Of a DNA stretch of 64,000 bases, positions 1 through 8,767 are shown one piece after another. The notes beneath the pieces were generated by a model. It saw nothing but the letters and a program-made list of their open reading frames with translations. It was not told the DNA's origin and did not search any database. The stretch is from assembly GCA_031399065.1 (NCBI GenBank), contig JANNOM010000113.1, positions 14,957-78,956 on the forward strand, read 5' to 3'. Source of the DNA: JADCRZ01 sp031399065. Its GTDB lineage: Bacteria; Bacteroidota; Bacteroidia; Chitinophagales; Chitinophagaceae. The position numbers and the translations under genes were made by a program. Each line of letters begins with the position of its first letter. The stretch's first letter is position 1.

Positions 1-392
1 TCGGAGTTGATCTTCATAACGGCGAGGCCGGTAGTGAGGCCAAATATCTTGGAATCAGGATATTGCTCCCTGGACAGGTCGAATATGCGTTTTTTGATCT
101 GTTTGGCGATCCCGCTTTTACGGAACGCGGGCGATACTACGAGACCGCTGTTGGCTACAAACTGTCCATGGCCCCAGGCTTCAATGTAGCAGAACCCAAC
201 CCACATGCCTTCCGCAGTAACGGCGATCACGGCCTTTCCTTCCTCCATCTTTTTTTCGATATAGTCGGGTGAACGTTTGGCAATGCCCGTACCCCTGGCT
301 TTCGCCGATGCTTCCATTTCATCGGTAATAATGGTAGAATAACTTTTATCAAGGGATGTGGCCACCCTGACAATAATATTTTGATGTTCCAA
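1..392 (-). CDS. GNAT-family N-acetyltransferase, 3' end cut by window
   Basis: The reverse strand reads as about 130 residues of an acetyl-CoA-dependent N-acetyltransferase and is still open at base 1, so the C-terminus lies outside the window. The visible part has the GNAT core, including a W-x-GFCYIEAWG strand and a SGLVVSPAFRKSGIAKQIK segment that matches the acetyl-CoA pyrophosphate loop. It ends in TTGLAVMKINS. The only plausible start is a TTG at 392, because an in-frame TAA lies four codons upstream. From memory, close relatives in Bacteroidota sit beside arginine biosynthesis genes and may acetylate glutamate or ornithine intermediates. That role cannot be tested here because the downstream neighbours are missing. 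Confidence 0.75.
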   Translation of the reverse strand, partial: MEHQNIIVRVATSLDKSYSTIITDEMEASAKARGTGIAKRSPDYIEKKMEEGKAVIAVTAEGMWVGFCYIEAWGHGQFVANSGLVVSPAFRKSGIAKQIKKRIFDLSREQYPDSKIFGLTTGLAVMKINS

Positions 393-720
393 TGCTGGTA
401 ATTATAAAATGAAAAATGAACGGGAAACACGCATCGTGTCAAAAGATCGTTGGGGATTTTTCCACTGATAGGGGCAAAGGTCATTTGCTCGTCCTATCAG
501 CATCCACGTCGCAAAAGGGAAAGCGTAGTGAAGCGTTTAGCAGAACACACAATCCTTACAGAACCGGGGCTCTTGAAGGCAATATGGATTGTTTGTTTTT
601 CCAATTTACGTGCTGTTTGTTTAGTGAATTACGAAGCACAAAATTACATGTTTTCGTGGTAGAAAATGTGACTTTTTTGTTAAATAGTAATGTTACTTAG
701 TACATTTACGATAAATTATT

Positions 721-750
721 TTGACGATTCAATAAGTCTTGCTAATTTTC
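721..750 (+). promoter_or_regulatory. candidate Bacteroidota promoter for the MauE-like gene
   Basis: A TTG at 721-723 is followed after 19 bases by TAATTTTC at 743-750. This differs by one base from the Bacteroidota -7 box TAnnTTTG and has the expected spacing to a -33 TTG. The start codon lies 40 bases downstream. The rest of the 398-base gap between 393 and 790 shows no gene, RNA or strong repeat. Confidence 0.4.
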
Positions 751-790
751 TGATACATTAGACAGCGCTGTACCTCCCATATATAACCAG

Positions 791-1234
791 ATGAAAAAAA
801 GTATGTTTCTTGATATCGTCGTTGGTTTGCTGATATTTTTATTCGTGTATACGTCCATCAGTAAGTTAAACGACATTTATAAATTTCAGGCGGCCATAAA
901 GCAATCACCGCTTATTGGCGACCGGTCAGTTTTCTTTTCATGGGCGGTGCCGGTCTCCGAGCTTTTTGTTTCCCTGTTGCTGTTTATTCCGTTTACCCGC
1001 CGCCTCGGACTATATGGATCTTTTGCGCTGATGCTTGTTTTTACTTTATATATTGGATACATGATTACGTATACTCCCCACTTACCTTGTTCCTGTGGGG
1101 GTGTGTTGAAACAAATGAGCTGGAAGCAGCATCTTTTTTTCAATATTGGTTTTACTATTCTGGCTTTGGCGGGTATTTTGCTACAGAAAAAGCGACCGGG
1201 AAGCCAACCAAATTCTTTCTATACCCTAGCGTAG
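791..1234 (+). CDS. MauE/DoxX-like redox-associated membrane protein
   Basis: The 147-residue inner-membrane protein has four predicted membrane helices (about residues 6-25, 50-68, 72-92 and 110-130). A short loop between the third and fourth helices carries PCSCGG, the cysteine motif typical of MauE-type proteins. MauE-family proteins are thought to move reducing equivalents across the membrane to extracytoplasmic thiol proteins. In Bacteroidota they occur beside small secreted proteins and SusC/SusD loci, as here. The next gene starts 96 bases downstream on the same strand and is probably cotranscribed. The substrate is unknown. Confidence 0.7.
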   Translation: MKKSMFLDIVVGLLIFLFVYTSISKLNDIYKFQAAIKQSPLIGDRSVFFSWAVPVSELFVSLLLFIPFTRRLGLYGSFALMLVFTLYIGYMITYTPHLPCSCGGVLKQMSWKQHLFFNIGFTILALAGILLQKKRPGSQPNSFYTLA

Positions 1235-1330
1235 ACTACTTCCTTTTTAAACTTCTTATTCTAATAAATAGAACCCAGGGTATGCCGAAAACCTGTTGAT
1301 AGAGTAGGCGTTTATTTAAAAATTTTAAGT

Positions 1331-1753
1331 ATGAAAAAGTATTCACCAGGGATGATCGCCGTTATTTTGGCGGTCACTGCTTTCGCGTTTACCGACGTGC
1401 CTTCATTTAAATCCACAGAGAGCTCAAAAAAAGCATTAATTGACCCTTGCCCGGAATCTCAAAAAAAATGGTTCCTGATGCAATTACCTTGTGATCTCCA
1501 GTTAGAAGTTGCAGACGTTCGCAATCCTAACAATTATATGGAAGCTACGATTGAAGAAGTATTATACGACTGTAATGGTTCGGAATGTGTTTGTGCAATT
1601 TGGGCATGCCCGGTGTTAGGCGTTTCTGACGTTCCCAATATTAGCTCTAATACCTCAATTTATGAAGATCTGTACCGATTTTTCAAATATGGGGCAACTT
1701 CCATAAATATAGAACTTAAGGATCTAATTTATGAAGAACAGAGACGCAGATAA
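1331..1753 (+). CDS. small secreted cysteine-containing protein (DUF6520-like)
   Basis: The 140-residue protein begins with a Sec signal peptide (residues 1 to about 20, ending AFAFT) followed by a short mature domain with six cysteines, clustered around DCNGSECVCAIWACP. The placement directly after a MauE-like gene and the N-terminal MKK...AVTAFAFT pattern resemble DUF6520 proteins, which often partner MauE in Bacteroidota. I infer that its disulphides may be the target of the MauE-like redox protein. No enzymatic motif is visible. It converges on the SusD gene, with a shared hairpin in the 42-base gap. Confidence 0.55.
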   Translation: MKKYSPGMIAVILAVTAFAFTDVPSFKSTESSKKALIDPCPESQKKWFLMQLPCDLQLEVADVRNPNNYMEATIEEVLYDCNGSECVCAIWACPVLGVSDVPNISSNTSIYEDLYRFFKYGATSINIELKDLIYEEQRRR

Positions 1754-1760
1754 TTACTAT

Positions 1761-1798
1761 AAACAGTCATGGCAATTTCTTTTTGTTATGGCTGTTTA
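1761..1798. terminator. shared hairpin between convergent genes
   Basis: Bases 1761-1770 pair with 1788-1797 (ten pairs including one T-G), leaving a 17-base loop rich in T. The gap between the small secreted protein (ends 1753) and SusD (ends 1796) is only 42 bases, so the hairpin overlaps the SusD stop codon. It can be drawn on either strand and would serve both transcripts. The T-run on each side is short, so this is a moderate-confidence call. Confidence 0.45.
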
Positions 1799-3163
1799 AT
1801 TATTCTGCTGTATTCCGCTAATCCCTATTACTATTTTAGGTAATAAGAGAAGATATGGTTTTTGCGGCAAATAGTAAGACTGACTGTTGATTATCCTTCT
1901 TGCTTCAATACTATTAGGAATCTCGTTATTTAATCTTCGTATATCAGTCCATCGGACACCTCTCCGGATTAACTGCTTTTTCCGTTCAGCAAGTATCCTT
2001 TCCAAGGCGGCAGCCCGGTCAGAAGCAACAACTGGAGTGAATTGACCGGTTGCATATCTGGTTTTAAGTAACTTGTTTAATACTTCAAAAGATGTGGTAA
2101 TCTCATTTTGCCTGGCAAGAACCTCAGCCTTTATCAGATAAATTTCATCAGTATAAATTCCACTAAAAGCATAATTGGAAACTACAGATAGGCCATCAAA
2201 ATCACCTCTATAAACGAAGGCTCCACTTACAGCCCTGAAGTGGATAGTTTTACGAAGGTCAAAGGATTCATAGGAACGATAAAGCATGGTATCAATTTTA
2301 GGTCTGTTGCCAACTAAAAATGACATACTATTGGATCGCATATTAAATATCGTCTCCTTGCGGTATTTGTCTGCCAAAGGGGATGCTGATGTTACGATAG
2401 AGTTATAGTCAACCAAACTATCATGAATGGCCAGATAGCGGTTAGCATACGCGAGAGCGGAGTCGTACTCACCCATAACAAGGTACGTTCGGGCCAATGC
2501 TCCATATGCAGCCCCTTTTCCAGGCCGTGTATTAACAAAAGGCACTAACGGTAAAAGAGATGCTGATTGTTTAAGGTCTTTCGTGATTTGATCGTATGTT
2601 TCTTTTAATGAAGCCCGTGTTATTTTTTCATTTATATCCGGATTTAATTTCAGTGGTATACCCGGGTCTGACAGTATATTTTCATTATTATTATATGGAA
2701 GTGCAAATAACTGGGCCAGGCCATAAAAGTAATACGCGCGTAAGAATAATGCATTTCCTTTTACCTGATTCCATGCATCCTGCTGATCGGCTGAATAATC
2801 TACGTTTTTTAATTCATTCAATACGATATTGGTGGTAAGCACTACCGAATAAGCATTATTCCAAACGGTCGATGTATTATCATCTTTCACCCAGGTATGA
2901 AAATTGCGGTATGATACATCCGATACTACCCAGTCACCATTAAGTATATAGTAATCGTCTGACAACACTTCACTTAAACCCGGATAATTCTGATTAATAT
3001 TTCTATAATCGTCCAGGAGACTCTGAAGATCTTCCACCGTTTCAATTACCTGTAAGGTCGAATCAGTTTTAGTACCCAGGTATTTTTTGCACGAGGATGC
3101 GACTGAAAAGAGGTAAATAATTGAAACAACTTTTATTACAATATTCATTTTATACATCTTCAT
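1796..3163 (-). CDS. RagB/SusD-family outer-membrane nutrient-binding lipoprotein
   Basis: The 455-residue protein starts with a lipoprotein signal peptide whose lipobox ends VASSC, followed by KKYL, a common start of mature SusD proteins. Helical TPR-like segments follow, with motifs such as LRAYYFYGLAQLFALPY and ERKKQLIRRGVRWTDIRRL that are diagnostic of the RagB/SusD fold. SusD proteins lie on the cell surface and act as a lid that captures ligand for the partner SusC channel. The start lies only four bases after the SusC stop, so the two are translated from one message. The ligand cannot be read from the sequence. The family length (450-600 residues) fits an intact gene. Confidence 0.93.
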   Translation of the reverse strand: MKMYKMNIVIKVVSIIYLFSVASSCKKYLGTKTDSTLQVIETVEDLQSLLDDYRNINQNYPGLSEVLSDDYYILNGDWVVSDVSYRNFHTWVKDDNTSTVWNNAYSVVLTTNIVLNELKNVDYSADQQDAWNQVKGNALFLRAYYFYGLAQLFALPYNNNENILSDPGIPLKLNPDINEKITRASLKETYDQITKDLKQSASLLPLVPFVNTRPGKGAAYGALARTYLVMGEYDSALAYANRYLAIHDSLVDYNSIVTSASPLADKYRKETIFNMRSNSMSFLVGNRPKIDTMLYRSYESFDLRKTIHFRAVSGAFVYRGDFDGLSVVSNYAFSGIYTDEIYLIKAEVLARQNEITTSFEVLNKLLKTRYATGQFTPVVASDRAAALERILAERKKQLIRRGVRWTDIRRLNNEIPNSIEARRIINSQSYYLPQKPYLLLLPKIVIGISGIQQNN

Positions 3164-3167
3164 TTAT

Positions 3168-6100
3168 TTACCAATCTATTTTTACCCCGGTGGTAAAACT
3201 TGTCGAAGACCTAAGACCGGAAGGGAAGTCAGGATCAAGTCCAATTTTATTCTTTTTCCAAAGCAATACATTAAGGTCATTAATGTAAATATAAAGCTGA
3301 ATATTCTTAATTGGAAGCTTCACATTAGAAAATTTGTTTATTGTATAGTCAAGCCTAATATCATTAAACCTGATATGGTCTCCGCTAAAAACAGTAATTT
3401 CTGAATTAGTGTAAAATGCCGACCGGTTACTGTTTAATACAGCAGATGGAACATTGGTTATTTTTTCATCTCCTGGTTTTTTCCAACGCTTTAAATAATC
3501 CGGGTGTATCCTAAGACTGATCACCGATGCGTTGTAATTAAAAGTTGATTTACGAAAAAAATAGCCCATTTTATAAAGAATATTTGCTGATATTGAAAAC
3601 CTCTTCCACGTAAATATATTCGTAAGGTTTCCGAAATATCTTGGGAGTGCAGGTCCGCTGATGTACTGATCTTTAAAAGGAGTCAGGCCGGTAATAGTTG
3701 AATATTCTTTACTCACAGTATTGTTTATATAGCCCTGCGGATCGCCCGTAGCAGGATCAAGTCCCGCCCATTTATAGCTGACTATAAGATAGGGATTGTA
3801 GCCAAGAATTGGAGAAATCTCATTTCCGGCACTTATATAACCTATACCATTCACATCAAAAAGGATCCTGCTTACCTTATAGCTAACTTGATTGAATACG
3901 AAGTTGCTGCTCCATTTAAACGCTCTGGTGTTTATATTAAGTGTCGATAACTGAATATCTAACCCACTGCCCTTAACATTTGCAGAATTAGTTGTCAACG
4001 TTCCTACCCCCACCGTTGGATCTAATAATTTCTCGCCCAAAATATCTGAGGCATATTTTCTGAAATACTCCAAATTACCTGTGATTCTGTTATTTCGGGA
4101 TTTAAAATCAAGTCCGAAATTTAGCTGTCCCACTTTTTCCCATCGAAGATCTTCGTTAGGGACATTGTCAATACCAGCATAAGGTAAATTAGTATATACA
4201 ATTCCAGGTTTTTTTGTAATTGTAGTTATGGCTGAAATAGTATTGTTTACATTTCCACTAAATCCATAGGTGACTCTGAAACTAAGATCAGGGATCAGCG
4301 CATATTTATAAAAATTTTCCTTCGAAATTTTCCAACCAGCTCCAACCGACCATAAGGGAATTACGCGTTGGTTGGAATTAGCTCCGAAAAGATTAGACGC
4401 ATCCTTTCTGGCACTCGCAGAAAATGTGTATTTATCATATAATTTGTACGAAGCATTGGTATATAAAGACACGAACCTGTTAGTAAATTCTCCTGCCGTG
4501 GATGGAGAACCGGGGATAGTAGCAAAGCCCCCACTCGAAATGATCGGATAACTGATAGTATAATCAACATCTGCTGCATAAGATTGAGAAGAAGTTAGTA
4601 ATGTATGTACCTCCCTTACTTCGGCTCCTCCTATCACATGTAAATCATGTTTCCCCTCCCATATTTTGCTAAAATTTACCTGGGGTCTAACAGTTTGATG
4701 TTTCAATACGGAGTTATTTCTATCGACAATGCCACCATAAGGTACGATGTACGATACATTATCGCCTTTTATCTGGGTATAATCGTTAATCAAATCCCTG
4801 GCGAAATAGCTTTGAATGGAGTGATTGGAGCGGTAATCATCATTGGTACGCTGATATTGATACTTAAGTTCTACGCTTAATGCCTTGGTTAAATTGTACT
4901 TCAAATTTAAGTCAATGACCAAGGCATCTGTTTTGTACTTTTCATCAGATACTTCCAATTCCTGTAACGGCCTGTATTTCCAGTCTAATAGTTTGCCTGT
5001 TCCGACAGTATCAGTGAAGGTTTTTTTGTAACTACGGTCGATCTCCGCATAATTGCCTGAATCATCTATTAGGCTTGAATAAAGAGGGAGTTTTTTATTT
5101 CCGATTTTTATTGCAATACCGTCATAAGCCCCTGGGCTATTCAATGAGGTAGATGTACGTGTATATCCTGTCCCTATCCTTACCTGTAGGTTCTTAAGTG
5201 GAATAAAGGTGTTGTCGGCACGAAGTGTAAACCTGCTATTGTCATTGCCTACCAGTTCTTCCTTGTTTTTATTAAATCCCGCGGAAAAAAAGTATTTGTG
5301 CTTTTTTCCTCCACCACTTACGTTCAATGAATGTTGAGCAATCACCTCATTGCGATAAAGGTATTTTTCAAAGTCATTACGTACATCCCTGGCCCTTAAT
5401 TGATTTAATTGCCGCTCTGCCTCCGCCGGGGTAAGCTGCCCGCTGCGCTGTTTGGCAAATATTTCCGTGGCAGGAGTAATAGGCTCGATACGATCGTCGA
5501 TGGCCCCATCAAAAACTCCCATATCAAAAAGTTCCTTCTCAAAATCAATATAATCCGAAGCAGTAAGATCCGGTATCTGGTGCAAATCAACTTTCCGGAC
5601 AACCGTAAGATTGGTATTAAAAGATACCCGCATGGGCTGATTAAATGCACCTTTTTTGGTAGTAATCACAATCACCCCGTTGCCTGCCCGTGCACCCCAT
5701 ATGGAAGTGGCAGACGCATCTTTAAGAATGGTCACTGATTCTATGTCGTTTGTATTGAGATTGTTGATATTTCCTTCGTAAGGAAAATTATCGACCACTA
5801 TCAGGGGTTGGGAGATGCTTTCTGTAAGCGTGAAGAGTCCCCTGATCTGTATATTGGGTTCCGATTTTCTTTTATCGAATAGCACACCGTTGCTGATACC
5901 ATCCAGCCTGTCCAATACATCGGGTCCGGTTTTACGGTTGTATAGTTCATTGCTGATCTTTACAAATGATCCGGTAGCACGTTCTTTGGGAATATCCTGG
6001 TAGCCGGTGGATACAATCACCTCATCGATGATATTTACTTTGTTAGTTACCGTCAGCAGCAATTCGGTTTTACCATCCACTTTAACGCGATAGGGTTCTA

Positions 6101-6602
6101 TATTGGTACCTGTAATTATCAGTGTGGCATCAGGAGCGATATCTTTTAGATCAAACCGACCGGCATCATCGGTAGCCGTTGCTTTGGAAGTGCCGACGGT
6201 GGCTACGGTGATACCATCCAGCAGTTCCCCTCTTTCGTTGCGTATTTCACCTGATACATCTATCAGTTCTGAAGATTCTTTTATTCCGAAGGTATCGCCG
6301 GGTCCGGGCCTTCTGTAGAGAACAATGCTGGTACCGGTTATTTTATAATGGAAGGGCAGGCTTTTTAAACAAAATTCAAGTACCTTATCGATTGTTTCGT
6401 TGCGGACATCGATACTGATATTCTTCTTATCAGGAACCCAATCATCGGGATAAAAGAAATTGTACCCCGTTTGTTTCTGGATTTCATAGAAGACGTTTTC
6501 GAGAGATATCTTCTTTTTAGACAAAGAAACACCCTGCCCATTAGAGGGCATATAACAGATGAAAAGTAAGACCATCATTACAAATGATGCGGCTGTTTTC
6601 AA
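3168..6602 (-). CDS. SusC/RagA-family TonB-dependent transporter with STN signalling domain
   Basis: The 1144-residue outer-membrane transporter has, in order, a signal peptide (1 to about 23), an STN domain (about 28-100) of the kind that signals to FecR proteins, a carboxypeptidase-regulatory-like domain (about 116-190), the TonB plug (about 205-315, with the SusC signature VVDNFPYEG...ESVTILKDASATSIWG), and a 22-strand barrel ending in an aromatic residue (IDW). The STN domain and the FecR/sigma genes immediately upstream show that it senses its own ligand and induces its operon. It imports an oligosaccharide, peptide or chelate with SusD; which one is not visible. Confidence 0.95.
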   Translation of the reverse strand: MKTAASFVMMVLLFICYMPSNGQGVSLSKKKISLENVFYEIQKQTGYNFFYPDDWVPDKKNISIDVRNETIDKVLEFCLKSLPFHYKITGTSIVLYRRPGPGDTFGIKESSELIDVSGEIRNERGELLDGITVATVGTSKATATDDAGRFDLKDIAPDATLIITGTNIEPYRVKVDGKTELLLTVTNKVNIIDEVIVSTGYQDIPKERATGSFVKISNELYNRKTGPDVLDRLDGISNGVLFDKRKSEPNIQIRGLFTLTESISQPLIVVDNFPYEGNINNLNTNDIESVTILKDASATSIWGARAGNGVIVITTKKGAFNQPMRVSFNTNLTVVRKVDLHQIPDLTASDYIDFEKELFDMGVFDGAIDDRIEPITPATEIFAKQRSGQLTPAEAERQLNQLRARDVRNDFEKYLYRNEVIAQHSLNVSGGGKKHKYFFSAGFNKNKEELVGNDNSRFTLRADNTFIPLKNLQVRIGTGYTRTSTSLNSPGAYDGIAIKIGNKKLPLYSSLIDDSGNYAEIDRSYKKTFTDTVGTGKLLDWKYRPLQELEVSDEKYKTDALVIDLNLKYNLTKALSVELKYQYQRTNDDYRSNHSIQSYFARDLINDYTQIKGDNVSYIVPYGGIVDRNNSVLKHQTVRPQVNFSKIWEGKHDLHVIGGAEVREVHTLLTSSQSYAADVDYTISYPIISSGGFATIPGSPSTAGEFTNRFVSLYTNASYKLYDKYTFSASARKDASNLFGANSNQRVIPLWSVGAGWKISKENFYKYALIPDLSFRVTYGFSGNVNNTISAITTITKKPGIVYTNLPYAGIDNVPNEDLRWEKVGQLNFGLDFKSRNNRITGNLEYFRKYASDILGEKLLDPTVGVGTLTTNSANVKGSGLDIQLSTLNINTRAFKWSSNFVFNQVSYKVSRILFDVNGIGYISAGNEISPILGYNPYLIVSYKWAGLDPATGDPQGYINNTVSKEYSTITGLTPFKDQYISGPALPRYFGNLTNIFTWKRFSISANILYKMGYFFRKSTFNYNASVISLRIHPDYLKRWKKPGDEKITNVPSAVLNSNRSAFYTNSEITVFSGDHIRFNDIRLDYTINKFSNVKLPIKNIQLYIYINDLNVLLWKKNKIGLDPDFPSGLRSSTSFTTGVKIDW

Positions 6603-6786
6603 TGTAGGAGTTTTGGTTAGGCTCTTTGTGTTTCGTTACAAAGGTAACCAGAAATGGTACATTATACACACAGCATTCACTGTTTCTCCGATATGAGACG
6701 TAGCCATCAAAGAATTAGTACAACTACGTGTAATTGTCGCAGTGAAGATCTAGTAAGAATGCGCGAGCAAGGATCAAAGCAGCATA

Positions 6787-8043
6787 TCAGGCGCCAGTTG
6801 GTTCATGAATAACCAGGTTATTGCCATCCAGCACCACATTAACACCGCTGAGTTTTAGAACCTCTATTACTTCTTGTATAGGCGTTTTGAGACTAATAAT
6901 TCCAGAGAAACTACCATGAGGTTGGCTCTTATAAACAATATTGACTTTATAAGACCTGCTGATCTGTCTTAATACAGTACTAATATCAGCCTTCTTGAAG
7001 CGGAGAAATCCATTTTTCCATGCGATCGCTTCGTCATTTCTACCAGTGACTACCTGTATAGTACGGCGGGGTCTCACGGGAAGCGAAAGATCATTAACAA
7101 CCTGGGCCTGCTGACCCGGTTTAAGCAAGCAAACATTAGCGCCATTACTAACACGAACAGAACCCTGTAAAAGACTCGTCTTCATTTCAGATTCCTCCCG
7201 GTAAGCCATTACGTTAAAATGAGTGCCTAAAACGTCAACACTCATTCCATTTGCTTTTACCGAAAAGGGGATCCTGTTTTGCCGACCGGGGCGGCCAGAA
7301 GAGGGTGCTATTTCAAAATAAGCTTCCCCTTTTAACTCAACAACTCTTTCCTCACCGTTGAACGATGAAGGAAAGCGAAGTGATGATGCAGCATTTAACC
7401 AAACTCTGCTCCCGTCTGGTAACGTAATCTTGTACTGAGTAGCTCTGGGAGTGGATAAGATGTTAAAAGTTAATGGTAGCTGATCGGGCAGAGCCGGATT
7501 AGCTGCATCATACACCAGTTCGCCGTCCTTAAGTTTATTGATTCTACTGTTTCCCTCGCGGGCCAGTTCGCCATTTTTAGCGGCATTCAAATAGATAGTT
7601 GAACCATCGGATAATGCGAGATATGCCCTTTCTTCATCACGACCCACACTCTTCTTTTCCGCAGAAACAGTGGTTTCAGCTATTTCTTTATGAGAACCGG
7701 ATCGCAGGTAGAAAATGCTACCTATTAATACAGCTCCCAAAAGAACCGCTGCCGCTGCATAGTTATACCGGGATGTTTTGCTTTCAACTACTTTGGCAGT
7801 AACATGGCTTTCCCTGGTTTTGGAAAGTATGTTATTCCAGATGGCTTTTTCATCCCGGGCTAACAAGAGTTTTAAATCATTCTCCCATCGTGCCTCTTTC
7901 ATTACATCATCAAAAATATTTTGATGATGCGCTGAGTCAGTACGCCAATCGTCTAAGGTTTTCTGTTCTTCCTTAGTAATTGCTTCCTTCCGGATCACTT
8001 TCCGGAGAAGTTTAACAATGGTGTCGTTTTGAATCTTGAGCAT
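6787..8043 (-). CDS. FecR-family anti-sigma factor
   Basis: The 418-residue protein has a cytoplasmic N-terminal helical region that binds the sigma factor (TLDDWRTDSAHHQNIF), a single membrane helix (about residues 93-113), and a periplasmic FecR domain with the typical ATQYKITLPDGSRVWLNAASSLRFP and GEAYFEIAP motifs. A C-terminal DUF4974-type domain (about 340-415, FRFKKADISTVLRQI-like) is the part expected to contact the STN domain of SusC. It lies between the sigma gene and susC, the canonical order for a trans-envelope signalling relay. Gaps are 141 bases to the sigma gene and 184 bases to susC. Confidence 0.93.
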   Translation of the reverse strand: MLKIQNDTIVKLLRKVIRKEAITKEEQKTLDDWRTDSAHHQNIFDDVMKEARWENDLKLLLARDEKAIWNNILSKTRESHVTAKVVESKTSRYNYAAAAVLLGAVLIGSIFYLRSGSHKEIAETTVSAEKKSVGRDEERAYLALSDGSTIYLNAAKNGELAREGNSRINKLKDGELVYDAANPALPDQLPLTFNILSTPRATQYKITLPDGSRVWLNAASSLRFPSSFNGEERVVELKGEAYFEIAPSSGRPGRQNRIPFSVKANGMSVDVLGTHFNVMAYREESEMKTSLLQGSVRVSNGANVCLLKPGQQAQVVNDLSLPVRPRRTIQVVTGRNDEAIAWKNGFLRFKKADISTVLRQISRSYKVNIVYKSQPHGSFSGIISLKTPIQEVIEVLKLSGVNVVLDGNNLVIHEPTGA

Positions 8044-8184
8044 TGAAGTAAGGTTTAATGATTCCTATCGATTCTGTAATAAAGACTACGGTAGGAATCA
8101 TTTCATTTACAAAATTTCTTGATGTGATTATAAAATTATTTTCATAATATATTAATTATTGATAATCAATTAATGACACTATTA

Positions 8185-8754
8185 TTATTCTGGTGGATCT
8201 TTGAAGGGAAATATCTTTTTCAAAAGCAGTAAAGCCCGGTGTTTTTGCACCCTTACGGTGTCAACGGAGATATTCAACTGGCGGGCAATTTCCGAACTGC
8301 TGAGTCCTTCCACATAATGCATACGGAAAATGGTCTTCATGGCATCCGGCATTTCATCCATAGAAGAAAAGATCATATCAACCAGTTCTGATTCCAGGAT
8401 CAGGGTTTCCAGGTAACGCGTATCCTCTTCTTTTTGCGAAAAATAGACGGCTTCTTCCTCAGCGAGGCCGTAGCGTTTGTTCTTTTTCAGGCTGTCAAGG
8501 GAGAGATTAACCCCCACCCTGAACAGCCAGGCTTTAATATTGTACCCCTCGCTAAAGCTTTGCCTGTTATTCCAAAGTTTTATAAACGTTTCAGACACTA
8601 TGTCTTCCGCCTCCTGGGTATCAGAAACTATTTTATACGCGGACAGGAACAGGCTCTTGTTATATAACTGGAAAACATGATAATAGGCAGCTTCATCTCC
8701 CTGTCGGAGCGCAATTAATAATTCATTAGGATCACTCCATGGAGCACGCTGCAT
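8185..8754 (-). CDS. ECF-type RNA polymerase sigma factor (FecI-like)
   Basis: The 189-residue sigma factor has region 2 (about 20-90, including AYKIVSDTQEAEDIVSETF and IKAWLFRVGVN) and region 4 (about 125-180, including MHYVEGLSSSEIARQLNIS and VRVQKHRALLLLKK). It belongs to the sigma-70 expansion paired with FecR and SusC in Bacteroidota. It should direct transcription of the susC/susD genes downstream once FecR releases it. Its start is only 13 bases after the stop of the GH3-family gene on the same strand, so some read-through from that gene is likely. Confidence 0.93.
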   Translation of the reverse strand: MQRAPWSDPNELLIALRQGDEAAYYHVFQLYNKSLFLSAYKIVSDTQEAEDIVSETFIKLWNNRQSFSEGYNIKAWLFRVGVNLSLDSLKKNKRYGLAEEEAVYFSQKEEDTRYLETLILESELVDMIFSSMDEMPDAMKTIFRMHYVEGLSSSEIARQLNISVDTVRVQKHRALLLLKKIFPFKDPPE

Positions 8755-8767
8755 ATATGTAGTAAGG

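Noticed and set aside
416..700. Short plus-strand frames between the acetyltransferase and the MauE-like gene
   Set aside because: No homology-like pattern, no start context, and composition of intergenic DNA.
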